Shown: positions 1 to 9,717, numbered from the stretch's first letter. The stretch is DNA of 64,000 nt from Harenicola maris (GCA_018524345.1 JADQAZ010000003.1:186001-250000), one strand, 5' to 3'. Numbers and translations: made by a program. Notes: generated by a model not told the origin, from the letters alone.

Positions 1-539
1 TTCGCATCAGAGCCGTTGATCCGCGCCCCCAAAGCATCGGCAGAGAAACCCGCGAAGACGATCGAATGGATCGCCCCGATCCGCGCACAGGCCAGCATCG
101 CATAGGCGGCCTCGGGGATCATCGGCATATACAAAACAACGCGGTCGCCCTTGCCGACGCCAAGGTCCTTGTAAATATTCGCCATCTTGCACACCTCGGC
201 ATGCAGCTCGCGATAGGTGATATGCTTGGCCTCTTCCTCTGGGCTGTCCGGCTCCCAGATGATGGCGACCTGATCGGCCCGCTCGGCCAAATGCCGGTCC
301 ACACAGTTCGCCGCCACATTAAGCGTGCCATCCTCGAACCACTTGATGTCCACATTACCGGGGGCAAAGCTGGTGTTCTTCACCACCGTATAGGGTTTGA
401 TCCAGTCAATCCGCTTGCCATGCTCGCCCCAGAACCCCTCTGGGTCGCTGACGGATTGCGCGTACATCCGCTCGTAGGTGTCGGCATCGGCATGGGCATT
501 GGCAATAAAATCTGGTGAAGCCGGATATGTCTCGGGCAT
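1..539 (-). CDS. acs: Acetyl-CoA synthetase, N-terminal part (runs off left edge)
   Basis: Only the first ~179 residues lie in the window; the 3' end is outside. The product would activate acetate to acetyl-CoA via acetyl-adenylate (AMP-forming, cytoplasmic). The visible N-terminus has the Acs-type start with [11 protein letters not shown], then NCVDRHL, the WEPDSPEE stretch and the adenylate-domain block around [14 protein letters not shown], all typical of Acs rather than generic acyl-CoA ligases. The ATG opening [11 protein letters not shown] was chosen because the frame has no earlier support. It lies 67 bp downstream of the Liv-type transporter operon on the same strand, with only a small hairpin between, so read-through co-expression is plausible. 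The divergent ScfR/RamB-type regulator upstream of the transporter fits control by acetate or short-chain acyl-CoA. A propionyl-CoA synthetase cannot be fully excluded from this fragment. Confidence 0.85.
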   Translation of the reverse strand, partial: MPETYPASPDFIANAHADADTYERMYAQSVSDPEGFWGEHGKRIDWIKPYTVVKNTSFAPGNVDIKWFEDGTLNVAANCVDRHLAERADQVAIIWEPDSPEEEAKHITYRELHAEVCKMANIYKDLGVGKGDRVVLYMPMIPEAAYAMLACARIGAIHSIVFAGFSADALGARINGSDA

Positions 540-556
540 CTGCTGTCTCCTCCTCA

Positions 557-580
557 TGTGCGGGCACAGCCACCCGCACA
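557..580 (-). terminator. Intercistronic hairpin between livF and acs
   Basis: Arms TGTGCGGG and CCCGCACA form a perfect 8-bp stem with an 8-nt loop. There is no T-tract, so it is more likely an mRNA processing or attenuating hairpin than a strong intrinsic terminator. Confidence 0.4.
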
Positions 581-605
581 GGTCAGTTCAAAATATAGGT
601 CGGGC

Positions 606-1352
<747 letters not shown>

Positions 1353-1400
1353 GTTCGTCTTCCTTAAATCAGTGGGGCCAAGTGGGGCAGGGGGCGGGGG

Positions 1401-2159
1401 CTACTCGGCGGTCTCGCCAAGGTAGGCCTCTTTCACCTTGGGGTGGCCCTTGATGTTTTCGGGGGTGTCCTCGACCAAGGGCGTGCCCTGAGCCAGAACC
1501 GTGATCCGCTGCGCGAGGGAGAACACAACATGCATGTCATGCTCGATAATCGCCATGGTGATATCCCGCTTGGCGTGGATCTCCTTCAGCAGATCAATGG
1601 TGTTGTTGGTATCGGCCCGCGCCATACCCGCCGTCGGCTCGTCGAGCAGCAGCAGCCGCGGCTCCTGCACCAGACACATCGCCATCTCCAGCCGCCGCTT
1701 GTCGCCCCGCGACATGGAGGAGGCCTGCATATGCAACTTATCGAGCATATTGACGTCGTCCAGCATCGCCTCGGCCTTGGTCTGCATCTCCCCGCCCTTG
1801 CGCATGGAGGTCAGGGGGTTGAGCTTGAACGCCCCGTCCCGCCGCGCATAGCAGGGGATGAGCATGTTCTCGATCACCGTCAGATCACCGAAAATCTCCG
1901 GCGTCTGGAAAACCCGGCTGATCCCCATCTGGTTGATCTCATGCGGGCTGCGCCCCAAAACAGATTGCCCGTCAAAATTGACCGACCCGCTGTCGGGGTT
2001 CAGCTTGCCCACCAAACAGTTCAGCAAGGTGGATTTCCCCGCCCCGTTTGGGCCGATGATCGCGTGAACCGATCCTTCCTCGACGCTCAGGTTCACATCC
2101 CCCAGCGCCTGAAGGCCTCCAAAGCGCTTGTTGACGCCGCGTACTTCCAAAATAGCCAT
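1401..2159 (-). CDS. livG: Branched-chain-type ABC transporter ATPase (LivG family)
   Basis: 252 residues. Walker A GPNGAGKST lies at 36-44 and Walker B LLLLDEP at 169-175. The C-terminal ITVLAQGTPLVEDTPENIKGHPKVKEAYLGE stretch is the LivG hallmark. The signature motif reads MSRGDKRRLE instead of the usual LSHGEQR; the family tolerates drift here, but it is worth noting. It pairs with LivF as an ATPase heterodimer on the cytoplasmic side of LivH/LivM. It begins 12 bp after the livM stop, so translation is likely coupled. Confidence 0.92.
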   Translation of the reverse strand: MAILEVRGVNKRFGGLQALGDVNLSVEEGSVHAIIGPNGAGKSTLLNCLVGKLNPDSGSVNFDGQSVLGRSPHEINQMGISRVFQTPEIFGDLTVIENMLIPCYARRDGAFKLNPLTSMRKGGEMQTKAEAMLDDVNMLDKLHMQASSMSRGDKRRLEMAMCLVQEPRLLLLDEPTAGMARADTNNTIDLLKEIHAKRDITMAIIEHDMHVVFSLAQRITVLAQGTPLVEDTPENIKGHPKVKEAYLGETAE

Positions 2160-2171
2160 CTCGCGCGCTCC

Positions 2172-3386
2172 TTATTCTGCGGGGGTCGAGGCAGCATCGC
2201 CATCGCCCTTGTCTTCGGATTTCTTGCCCCGCTTCAGCAGCTTGCCGATGCGCTGACCGCCCTCAACCAAACCACCCGGCAGGAAGATAACGACCAACAT
2301 GAACAGGATCCCCAGCGTTAGGTGCCAACCCTTGCCGATGAAGGGATGGATCATGAAGACAACCGCGTCCTCGATCCCGTCGGGGAAGAAGGCAAACCAC
2401 TGATGCAGAATGCTGTCGTTGATCTTGGAGAAAATATTCTCGAAGTATTTGATGAACCCCGCACCCAAGACAGGCCCGATCAAGGTGCCAGCGCCGCCAA
2501 GAATGGTCATGAGCACCACCTCGCCAGAGGCCGTCCACTGCATCCGCTCGGCGCCTGCCAGCGGGTCCATACAGGCCATCAAACCACCGGCCAGACCGGC
2601 ATACATGCCAGAGATCACAAACACCGCCAGCGCATAGGGCCGCGTGTTCAGACCGGTGTAGTTAAGGCGCGTCTGGTTGGTCTTGATCGCCCGCAGCATC
2701 AGGCCAAAGGGAGAGCGGAAAATCCGGATCGCAATATAGAAAGCCGCAATCATGATCAGGGCACAGAGGTAATACCCTGTATTGAAATCAAAGCTCCACC
2801 CGGCAATATCCAGCGAATAGGTCGATTGCATCTGCTGCCCGAAAAGATGCGGAATATCCGGCTTGCTCGCCGAATGCAGCACCTGCGGGTCAGAGTTGTA
2901 AACCTGCAAGCCCGTCTCGCCATTGGTGATGGTCGTGCCCAGAAACCGCCCGATCAGGTCGGAATAGGCGATAGAGAACATCATCTGCGCAAAGGCCAGC
3001 GTCAGGATAGAGAAGTAGATCCCAGAGCGCCGAAGGCTGATATAACCGATCAGCAGGGCAAAAACCGCCGAAACAATCACCGACAGGAACAACCCGGGCA
3101 GGATGTTATAGCCAAGCAGCTTATACATCCAAACGGCGGAGTAGGACCCCACACCCAGAAACGCGGCATGGCCAAAGGACAGGTAGCCGGTCAGACCAAA
3201 CAGCAGGTTAAACCCGATGGCAAAGATGCCAAAGATCACAAAGCGCTGCATCAGGTCGGGATAGCCCGCGTTAAACTGCGCCATGGCCGAGTCCGTCGGG
3301 AACGGGTTCAGGATGAAGGGGGCGAACATCGTCAAACAAGCCACGATGATCAACAGGGTGTAGTCGCGTTTTTCTAGTCCAAACAT
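2172..3386 (-). CDS. livM: Branched-chain-type ABC transporter permease (LivM family)
   Basis: 404-residue integral membrane permease with the LivM features [23 protein letters not shown] near residues 59-81 and the conserved [16 protein letters not shown] loop near 297-312 that contacts the ATPase. About ten membrane segments are visible. The C-terminal ~30 residues are charged and low-complexity ([20 protein letters not shown]). It starts 4 bp after the livH stop, showing tight operon packing. Together with LivH it forms the channel; length is slightly above the usual ~330-380. Confidence 0.92.
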   Translation of the reverse strand: MFGLEKRDYTLLIIVACLTMFAPFILNPFPTDSAMAQFNAGYPDLMQRFVIFGIFAIGFNLLFGLTGYLSFGHAAFLGVGSYSAVWMYKLLGYNILPGLFLSVIVSAVFALLIGYISLRRSGIYFSILTLAFAQMMFSIAYSDLIGRFLGTTITNGETGLQVYNSDPQVLHSASKPDIPHLFGQQMQSTYSLDIAGWSFDFNTGYYLCALIMIAAFYIAIRIFRSPFGLMLRAIKTNQTRLNYTGLNTRPYALAVFVISGMYAGLAGGLMACMDPLAGAERMQWTASGEVVLMTILGGAGTLIGPVLGAGFIKYFENIFSKINDSILHQWFAFFPDGIEDAVVFMIHPFIGKGWHLTLGILFMLVVIFLPGGLVEGGQRIGKLLKRGKKSEDKGDGDAASTPAE

Positions 3387-3390
3387 GGGC

Positions 3391-4431
3391 TTAGTCCTCC
3401 ATCACACCCTTGCGTCCCATCAGGCCACGCGGCCGGGTCAGCAAGATGATGATTGCTACGAGATAGATGATGATTTGATCGATGCCGGGGACGATGTCCT
3501 TGATCCAGTTCATCGAGGCAAAGCTTTCCAGAATACCGAGCATAAAGCCCGCCAGAACCGCACCGGGCAGGCTGCCCATACCGCCGACAACCACCACAAC
3601 AAAGCTCAGCACAAGGAAATCCATCCCCATGTGATAGTTGGGCGAGTTGATCGGCGTATACATAACGCCCGCCAAACCGGCCACGGCGGCGGCGATCCCG
3701 AACATGATGGTGAACCGCTTGTCGATATTGATGCCCAACAGGCCAACGGTTTCGCGGTCCGCCATACCGGCGCGCACAACCATGCCAAAGGTGGTGAACT
3801 GCAAGAACCCGAAGACAGCGGAAATCACGATGCCAGCGAAGAAAAAGTAAACAAGGCGCCAGTAGGGATAGATGATCGCATTGGGATCAAAGCCCAGCAA
3901 AACCCCGAAATCGAAACTACCGGTAAAGGCACCGGGGGCAGGGGTGGGAATGGGGTTCGCGCCATAGAAGTATTTGATGACCTCTTGCAAAACGATGGCA
4001 AGGCCGAAGGTCACAAGGATCTGATCCGCATGGGGACGCTTGTAGAAATGCTTGATCAGCCCGCGTTCCATCACATAACCGACGAAAATCATCACCGGAA
4101 TGGCAAACAGAATGGCCAAGGGCACCGCCCAGTCTATGATCGCGGCCCCCGTTTCCGGCCCGAACCATTTCTCGACATAGGGCGTTTTGACCACCAGAGG
4201 ATTGCCGAGGAAGTCCTTTTGCGTTTCGTCCACAGTCTCGTAGGACAGGGTCAAAATCCGGCTGAGCGTGACAGAGCAGAAGGCCCCGATCATAAACAAG
4301 GCCCCGTGGGCAAAGTTAACAACACCCAAGGTGCCGAAAATCAGCGTCAGGCCAAGGGCGATCAGCGCATAGGCGCTGCCCTTATCTAACCCGTTCAAAA
4401 GCTGAAGAATAAAAGCGTCCATTGTCCCCAC
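3391..4431 (-). CDS. livH: Branched-chain-type ABC transporter permease (LivH family)
   Basis: 346-residue permease. The N-terminus [41 protein letters not shown] is the canonical LivH opening (residues ~10-50), and [21 protein letters not shown] near 290-310 is the ATPase-contact loop. A ~50-residue insertion after the second membrane segment (around [30 protein letters not shown]) is longer than in E. coli LivH but common in related amide/urea-type systems. It is separated from the upstream binding-protein gene by ~107 bp containing a strong hairpin, which may lower permease expression relative to the binding protein. Confidence 0.92.
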   Translation of the reverse strand: MGTMDAFILQLLNGLDKGSAYALIALGLTLIFGTLGVVNFAHGALFMIGAFCSVTLSRILTLSYETVDETQKDFLGNPLVVKTPYVEKWFGPETGAAIIDWAVPLAILFAIPVMIFVGYVMERGLIKHFYKRPHADQILVTFGLAIVLQEVIKYFYGANPIPTPAPGAFTGSFDFGVLLGFDPNAIIYPYWRLVYFFFAGIVISAVFGFLQFTTFGMVVRAGMADRETVGLLGINIDKRFTIMFGIAAAVAGLAGVMYTPINSPNYHMGMDFLVLSFVVVVVGGMGSLPGAVLAGFMLGILESFASMNWIKDIVPGIDQIIIYLVAIIILLTRPRGLMGRKGVMED

Positions 4432-4450
4432 CTGTCTGCATTAAGGCATG

Positions 4451-4474
4451 GGCGTGCCCCATCGGGGGCACGCC
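4451..4474 (-). terminator. Strong hairpin between binding-protein gene and livH
   Basis: Arms GGCGTGCCCC and GGGGCACGCC form a perfect 10-bp GC-rich stem with a 4-nt loop (ATCG). No T-tract follows in the direction of transcription. It sits in the gap after the binding-protein gene, where partial terminators or RNase-blocking hairpins commonly raise binding-protein mRNA over permease mRNA. Confidence 0.6.
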
Positions 4475-4538
4475 GGAAGTTACTTTTTCCGTGTTTTAAT
4501 AAAGGGTTGGCCCACGCCGCCGGCGCAGGCCCGCGCCA

Positions 4539-5897
4539 TTACGCGCCGGGGTTACATGTCCCCAGATCACCGCCCGCGAACATCGGGTGATCCACAGCGT
4601 ACTCAACCTGAGCGCGCGGCGTGATTTCAACAATCTCCAGAAGGTCGAACTCGGATGTCGGGTTGTCTTTCCCCTTCACGACGAGAACGTCCTTAAAGCA
4701 CTGGTGATCCTCGGCACGGTACAGAACCGGACCATTGCCAAGACCGTCAAACTCAAAGCCTTCCAGAGCCTCTGCGATACCGCAGGGGTTGAATGTGCCC
4801 GCACGCTGCGCCGCATCCGCATAAAGCAGTGTCTGGCAGTAAACCGTATGCGCCGCCTGGGATGGCGGGAAGCCATACTTGGTGCCGAAGGACTTCACAA
4901 AGGCTTGCGAGCCTTCATCAGGCAGGGACCAGTGCCAGTTGGTGGACCCGAAGATCCCCTTCACATTGGCACCCGCACCCTTCGCCATTAGGCGGGAATA
5001 CAGCGGCACAACAATCTCGAAGTCTTTGCCGTTCACCTGCTTCTCACGCAGACCGAACTGAACCGCAGAAGTCAGCGAGTTCACCATGTTGCCGCCGTAG
5101 TGGTTCAGAACCAGAACGTCAGCTCCGGAGTTCAGAACAGGCGCCACATAGGACGAGAAGTCCGTCGTCGCCAGAGGCGTCAGCACGTTGTTCGCTGTCT
5201 GCCAACCAAGGGCCTCAGTCGCCGCCTGAATGGATTCCTGCTGCGTCCAACCCCATGTGTAATCAGCCGTCAGGTGATAGGCCGTCCGGTCGGTGCCGTA
5301 ACGGGCAGCCAGCACAGGGGCCAAGGCCGCCGCAGACATATACCCGTTAAAGAAATGGCGGAAACCATTGGCTTTTTTGTCTTTACCCGTGGTGTCGTTG
5401 GAATGGGTCAGACCGGCCATAAAGATGATGCCAGCCTCTTGGCACAGCCCCTGAACAGCCACAGCCACACCAGAGGACGAGCCACCAGTGATCATGATCG
5501 CACCGTCTTTTTCGATCATCGACTTGGCCGATGCACGCGCCGCGTCAGACTTCGTCTGCGTGTCGCCCGTGACATACTCGACCTTCTTGCCAAGAATGCC
5601 GTTCCCTTCCAGCGCCTTGGAGCTGAAGGTGCCCATCATGCCGCCGTCGCCGCCGCCATTCAGGTGCTCAACCGCAAGCTCATAAGCGCGCAGCTCGTCA
5701 GCCCCCTCATCGGCATAGGGGCCAGATTGCGGAACGTTAAAGCCAAGCGTAACCGTGCTGCCCTGCGGCGCATTCAGATAGCCAGAATGCGCATCAGCCC
5801 AGACATCGCCAGTAAAGATCGTTGGCACAGCAAGGCCAGCACCTGCAACAGCACTGGTCTTCAACAGGCCGCGGCGTGTGAAGTTGGTATTAGACAT
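4539..5897 (-). CDS. Tat-exported ABC transporter substrate-binding protein (Liv/amide type)
   Basis: 452 residues. The N-terminus contains a twin-arginine signal (TRRGLLKTSAVAGAG, RR at 8-9) with likely cleavage after DVWA near residue 34, so a folded periplasmic protein is expected. The mature part has the type I periplasmic-binding fold expected of LivJ/amide/urea-type proteins (VTLGFNVPQSGPYADEG at the start, GGSSSGVAVAVQGLCQEAGI, VLNHYGGNMVNSL). It is the first gene of the transporter operon. Ligand cannot be told from sequence; family members bind amino acids, urea, short amides or aromatic acids. The surrounding acs and ScfR-type regulator favour a compound entering metabolism at acetyl-CoA (inference). 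Confidence 0.88.
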   Translation of the reverse strand: MSNTNFTRRGLLKTSAVAGAGLAVPTIFTGDVWADAHSGYLNAPQGSTVTLGFNVPQSGPYADEGADELRAYELAVEHLNGGGDGGMMGTFSSKALEGNGILGKKVEYVTGDTQTKSDAARASAKSMIEKDGAIMITGGSSSGVAVAVQGLCQEAGIIFMAGLTHSNDTTGKDKKANGFRHFFNGYMSAAALAPVLAARYGTDRTAYHLTADYTWGWTQQESIQAATEALGWQTANNVLTPLATTDFSSYVAPVLNSGADVLVLNHYGGNMVNSLTSAVQFGLREKQVNGKDFEIVVPLYSRLMAKGAGANVKGIFGSTNWHWSLPDEGSQAFVKSFGTKYGFPPSQAAHTVYCQTLLYADAAQRAGTFNPCGIAEALEGFEFDGLGNGPVLYRAEDHQCFKDVLVVKGKDNPTSEFDLLEIVEITPRAQVEYAVDHPMFAGGDLGTCNPGA

Positions 5898-6023
5898 GAA
5901 GTCCTCCCGTTTTTATGCGTGGCGGCAAGGCTCCTCCCTCACGCCACATTCCCTGTAAAGGTACAGGTAGTATCGCTGCGGAAAGGAAAATTTGGCAACA
6001 ACCCCTTTTCTAAAAACAATTTT

Positions 6024-6063
6024 TTTGTAAAGTAATGGACAGTGCACTGCAGCATTTTGTAAA
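6024..6063. promoter_or_regulatory. Two TTTGTAAA sites 32 bp apart in divergent control region
   Basis: The octamer TTTGTAAA occurs at 6024-6031 and 6056-6063, three helical turns apart, in the ~210-bp region between the transporter operon (minus) and the ScfR-type regulator gene (plus). RamB, a related regulator of acetate genes in Corynebacterium, binds sites built on TTTGCAAA, so these are candidate operators for the adjacent regulator. This is inference only. Confidence 0.35.
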
Positions 6064-6110
6064 TTAGTTCACAAGTTGCGCCCTAAGCTGCCCAGACGAA
6101 AGGAAATTTC

Positions 6111-7412
6111 GTGCCAGCCACCGCCCTCACCGGTTCGCGTATTCGCGCCCGCCGTATCGCTTTGGCGCTCAAACAGGGTGACGTTGCGGCACAGGCGGGC
6201 ATTTCCCCAAGTTACCTGAACCTGATCGAACACAACCGCCGCAGAATCGGCGGCCGCCTGTTGAACGACATCGCCCGCGCCCTGCGCTGCGATGCCACCG
6301 CCCTCGCCGAGGGGGCCGATGCCACCCTCCTCGATGCCCTGAGGGAGGCCGCCGCCACCCACCCCGACGCCGCCGAAGCCGGCGATATGGAGGCGCTGGA
6401 GGACTTCGCCGGCCGCTTCCCCGGCTGGGCCCGCCGCCTCGCCGCCTCCCATGCCCGCGCCGAGGGCGCCGCGCGGCAGGTCGACGCCCTGACAGACCGC
6501 CTCGCCCATGACCCCGAACTCAGCGCCGCCCTGCACGAGGTCCTCTCCACCGTCACCGCGATCCACTCCGCCGCCAGCATCCTTGTGGAAACCAAGGACA
6601 TCGACCCCGAATGGCAGGCCCGCTTTCAACGCAACCTCGCAGAGGACAGCGCCCGCCTGACCCAAAGCGCCGAAACCCTCGTCCGCTACCTCGACGCGAC
6701 CGAGGCCGAGGACCAAGGCGCCCTTTCCCCGCAGGAGGAAATGGACGCCTTCCTCGGCGCCGCTAACTATCACTTCCCGCCGCTGGAACGCGCCGTCAAA
6801 CCCAGCCCCCGCAGTATCCTCGCCTCCGGCCCGCCCCTCTCCGAGGCGGCGCAAAGCCTGCTCACCGCCCATCTCGCCCGCTACGCGCGCGAGGCCGCCG
6901 CCATGCCGCTGGCCGATTTCACCGCCGCGCTCAAAACCCACGGGCCAGACCCCAGCGCCCTCGCCACGGCCTTCACCGTGCCCCTCGCCGCCGTGCTGCG
7001 CCGCTTTGCCTCCCTGCCGCCGGACCTCCTCTCCGCCGGCACCGGCCTCGTCTCCTGCGACGGGGCAGGGGCCCTGACCCTGCGCAAAGAGGCAGAGGGC
7101 TTCCCCCTCCCGCGCTTCGGCGCGGCCTGCCCCCTTTGGCCCCTTTATCAAGCCCTCTCGCGCCCCATGACCCCGATCCGCGCCGCGCTGGTCACAGGCC
7201 GCCAAACCCCGCGCCGCTTCACCGCCTACGCCATCTGCGAACCCCTCTCCGCAGGCTTCGACGGCCCGCAGGTCCTCGAGGCCACCATGCTCATCCTGCC
7301 CCAAACCCTCGCCCCCCTGCCCAATGCACAGGAAACCCGCGTCGGCCCCGCCTGCCGCATCTGCGCCTCGCCGGATTGCCCCGCCCGCCGCGAACCCTCG
7401 GTCATGGCCTAA
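6111..7412 (+). CDS. Short-chain fatty acyl-CoA regulator family HTH protein (ScfR/RamB type)
   Basis: 433 residues starting at GTG, preceded by GAAAGGA. Residues ~5-60 form an XRE-type helix-turn-helix (RIRARRIALALKQGDVAAQAGISPSYLNLIEHNRRRIG). The C-terminus ends in the family's conserved cysteine motif, CRICASPDCPARREPS, as in the ScfR/RamB (DUF2083) group. Members control acetate, propionate and glyoxylate-shunt genes in response to acyl-CoA levels. The gene is divergent from the Liv-type transporter and lies close to acs, supporting a role in acetate or short-chain acid use. The protein lacks an obvious IrrE-type peptidase HExxH motif. It is extremely GC- and proline/alanine-rich in the middle, a typical codon bias here. 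Confidence 0.85.
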   Translation: MPATALTGSRIRARRIALALKQGDVAAQAGISPSYLNLIEHNRRRIGGRLLNDIARALRCDATALAEGADATLLDALREAAATHPDAAEAGDMEALEDFAGRFPGWARRLAASHARAEGAARQVDALTDRLAHDPELSAALHEVLSTVTAIHSAASILVETKDIDPEWQARFQRNLAEDSARLTQSAETLVRYLDATEAEDQGALSPQEEMDAFLGAANYHFPPLERAVKPSPRSILASGPPLSEAAQSLLTAHLARYAREAAAMPLADFTAALKTHGPDPSALATAFTVPLAAVLRRFASLPPDLLSAGTGLVSCDGAGALTLRKEAEGFPLPRFGAACPLWPLYQALSRPMTPIRAALVTGRQTPRRFTAYAICEPLSAGFDGPQVLEATMLILPQTLAPLPNAQETRVGPACRICASPDCPARREPSVMA

Positions 7413-7435
7413 AGGGCGAGCGGGGCGCGGGGGCT

Positions 7436-8077
7436 CTAGCTCAGGCTCGCTTGGGCGCTGTCAATAATGGGAATGTTCAACTCAGGCGCTAGGCGCGCGG
7501 CAAGGTCCGCGGCGGCGACATTGGTGCACATGATCACAATCGCCTCGACCCCCTGCTGCGCCACGCGGTGGATCATATCCTCGATCTGCGCCTCGGGAAT
7601 GGAGGCGAAATCCCTGCTCAGCGTGCCGCCATGATTGCTCCAGCCACCGATTTCGAACCCCGCCGCCTCATAGTTGCGGTTGATCTGCTGTGCCACATCC
7701 TCGGTGTAAGGCGTCACCATGCCGATCCGCCTCGCGCCCAAGGCGGCAAGCTGTCCGTTGATTTGCAAAACGCATGTGGTGGTGGGCACGCCGGTCTGGG
7801 CAGACACTTTCTGCGCAAAGGCTTGATCATGGGCAAAGCCAAGCCAGCTTGCCGATGTGCCGCCCCAAACGATCCGGTCCACATGGGCATCGCACAGCAC
7901 CTTGGCCGCGGCCACCTGTCCCTCCATGGCGAACTGCGCTTGCGACTCCGCGCCAAGGGCCACATCATAAACCGGCAGGCGGTTCACATGGGTTTGAAGT
8001 CCCGCCTGCCGCGCGGCAAGGGGCTCCAGCACCGTGTTGGAGGAGGGGATCAAAAGCCCGAGCCGCACCCGCGTCAT
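7436..8077 (-). CDS. Asp/Glu racemase-superfamily protein, arylmalonate decarboxylase/maleate isomerase-like
   Basis: 213 residues, slightly short for the family (usually 230-250). The start RVRLGLLIPSSNTVLEP is the maleate isomerase/arylmalonate decarboxylase (AMDase) signature. The N-terminal catalytic position reads WGGTSASW, where racemases and maleate isomerase carry Cys (CTS); the C-terminal Cys is kept in IMCTNVAAADL. A Gly at the first site with one remaining Cys is the arrangement of arylmalonate decarboxylase, so decarboxylation or single-base chemistry is more likely than racemisation. It overlaps the SDR gene upstream by 4 bp (coupled translation) and is probably in one operon with it. 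Substrate is unknown; a dicarboxylate imported by the divergent TctCBA system is a reasonable guess. Confidence 0.7.
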   Translation of the reverse strand: MTRVRLGLLIPSSNTVLEPLAARQAGLQTHVNRLPVYDVALGAESQAQFAMEGQVAAAKVLCDAHVDRIVWGGTSASWLGFAHDQAFAQKVSAQTGVPTTTCVLQINGQLAALGARRIGMVTPYTEDVAQQINRNYEAAGFEIGGWSNHGGTLSRDFASIPEAQIEDMIHRVAQQGVEAIVIMCTNVAAADLAARLAPELNIPIIDSAQASLS

Positions 8078-8856
8078 ACGATGGAAGTCCGCGCCGAAAT
8101 GCCACCGTCAACGGTGTAAACCGTCCCCGTGGTGTATCCCGCCCGATCAGAGGCCAGAAAGGCCACAAGGTCGGAAATCTCGGCGCAATGGGCCGGGCGG
8201 CCAAGGGGGTATCCATTGGACAGCTCCATGAACCGCTCCGGATCGCCAAGGTCCTTCTCGGCCCATTTGCGCAGCATATTGTAAATCCGGTCGGTGTTCA
8301 CAGGGCCGGGGTTCACGCCCACCACCCGCATATTGTCATCAAGGGCGTAGCCGCCAAGCGCACGGGTAAAGCCCATCAGGCTGATGTTGCCCGTCGCACC
8401 GGCAATATAGTCGCGGTCCAGAACCTCGCCGCCATTGCCGATGACATTGATGATGACGCCGCCGCCTGCATCCTTCATTTTGGTGTAGAACAGGCGGCAC
8501 ATGTTTATGTAGCCAAAGACCTTGAGGTCAAAGCCCTGCCGCCATGCGGCCTCGTCCACATCCCACAGATCGCCACTCGGGATCGCGCCTGCGTTGTTGA
8601 TCAGGATATCCACCGCCGCCACGGCCTCTGCCAAAGCCTCCGGCCCGCCCTGCGCCGCAAGGTCCAGCGGATGCAGCGTCACCTGCACATCATGGGCCTC
8701 GGTGATCCGCGCCTTGAGCGCCTCAAGCTTGTCGCCGCTGCGCGCTGTCAGGTGCAAATGCACCCCTTCGCCCGCCAGTGTTTCGGCAATATGCGCGCCG
8801 ATGCCCATAGACGCACCGGTGATAAGGGCCGTCTTGCCCCCGAGATTGAGATCCAT
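8074..8856 (-). CDS. Atypical short-chain dehydrogenase/reductase lacking the Ser-Tyr-Lys triad
   Basis: 260 residues with a full SDR cofactor domain: GASMGIG at 14-20 and NNAG at 87-90. The C-terminal PGPVNTDR and YTTGTVYTVDGG blocks are normal. The catalytic segment is not: where YxxxK is expected the sequence is DYIAGATGNISLMGFTRA, and aligning on LMGFTRA places Gly153 and Asn157 at the Tyr and Lys positions. The Ser position reads VIGNGG. The protein therefore either uses a shifted Tyr150 or is not a classical dehydrogenase. I recall an SDR subgroup with a YIAGxxGN block, so the change may be a family trait. It sits in an operon with the AMDase-like gene and next to a GntR regulator. Confidence 0.8.
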   Translation of the reverse strand: MDLNLGGKTALITGASMGIGAHIAETLAGEGVHLHLTARSGDKLEALKARITEAHDVQVTLHPLDLAAQGGPEALAEAVAAVDILINNAGAIPSGDLWDVDEAAWRQGFDLKVFGYINMCRLFYTKMKDAGGGVIINVIGNGGEVLDRDYIAGATGNISLMGFTRALGGYALDDNMRVVGVNPGPVNTDRIYNMLRKWAEKDLGDPERFMELSNGYPLGRPAHCAEISDLVAFLASDRAGYTTGTVYTVDGGISARTSIV

Positions 8857-8874
8857 ATGCAGGGTTTCCTTGAG

Positions 8875-9567
8875 TTAAATTCTGAGGTCGCGCGCCAGCT
8901 GAAGCGCATCATCGGACAGGATCATCACGTGATCGCGCATGGCCCTCTCCGCGACATCCTGTTGCCGCGCCGCAAGGGCCTGCGCGATCTGGTCATGCTC
9001 TGACTCGCTGTCTTGTTTCCGCGTCGGGTGAAAGGTGATCTGGCGGCGATAGGGGGCAAGCCGCTTGTCGACAGACATGATCTGCTCGGTCAGGGCGGGG
9101 TTGTTCGCCGCCGCCCAGATCGCCCCGTGAAAGATGCGGTTCGCATCGAAATAGGCTTGGGCATCCTTGCTCGCGGCCAACTTGCCGCAGGCCTTATAAG
9201 CCTGCTGTATCGCCCGCATCTGGGTATCGGTGGCGCGATGCGCGGCAAGGCGCGCGGCAAAGGCTTCCAGCTCGGACACAACCTCGAACAGGTCGATGAT
9301 CTCCGCCATGGAGGGGCGGGCCACCGTCGCGCCTGCGCGGGGGCGGATGGTGACAAGCCCATGGGCCGCCAGTTTCCGCAGTGCCTCACGCACAGGCGTG
9401 CGAGAAACCCCAAGCTTGGCCGATAGCTCTTCTTCATCCAGCCGGTCACCGGGGCCATAGACCCCCTCGACGATCCGCTGCTCGATGTCTGATTCGACGG
9501 TCGCGCTCAGGGTTTTACGCAGGATGCTCTCCGGCTTGTCGGTGGTCTTTGCTGAATTTCCGCTCAT
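8875..9567 (-). CDS. GntR-family transcriptional regulator (FadR/FCD subfamily)
   Basis: About 230 residues. The N-terminal winged helix (IVEGVYGPGDRLDEEELSAKLGVSRTPVREALRKLAAHGLVTIRPRAGATV) is the classic GntR motif. An all-helical FCD ligand domain follows, with metal/ligand residues in DANRIFHGAIWAAANNP and the terminal RDHVMI. I chose the ATG opening MSGNSAKTTDK; an in-frame TTG/GTG start about 27-30 bp upstream would add ~10 residues and neither has a strong ribosome site. It is placed between the catabolic genes (same strand) and the divergent tctCBA, so it probably represses both. A TNGTNNACNA-type palindrome lies just upstream. Confidence 0.85.
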   Translation of the reverse strand: MSGNSAKTTDKPESILRKTLSATVESDIEQRIVEGVYGPGDRLDEEELSAKLGVSRTPVREALRKLAAHGLVTIRPRAGATVARPSMAEIIDLFEVVSELEAFAARLAAHRATDTQMRAIQQAYKACGKLAASKDAQAYFDANRIFHGAIWAAANNPALTEQIMSVDKRLAPYRRQITFHPTRKQDSESEHDQIAQALAARQQDVAERAMRDHVMILSDDALQLARDLRI

Positions 9568-9631
9568 TTTTTGTGCAATTTCCCTATATTTCACCAATTT
9601 GGTTGGGAGTAAGTCATTTTTTCTGTAATTA

Positions 9632-9641
9632 TTGTATACAA
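9632..9641. promoter_or_regulatory. Candidate GntR operator, TTGTATACAA
   Basis: A perfect 10-bp palindrome that fits the TNGTNNACNA consensus of FadR/FCD-type GntR regulators. It lies in the ~150-bp divergent region between the GntR gene and tctC, where a repressor could control both directions. Confidence 0.6.
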
Positions 9642-9717
9642 GAGCAACAGGACTCGGTCAATTAGATATGCAAGCGGTAACCACATATCGCTGGAAATGT
9701 GAAAAAAGGAGACTCCC

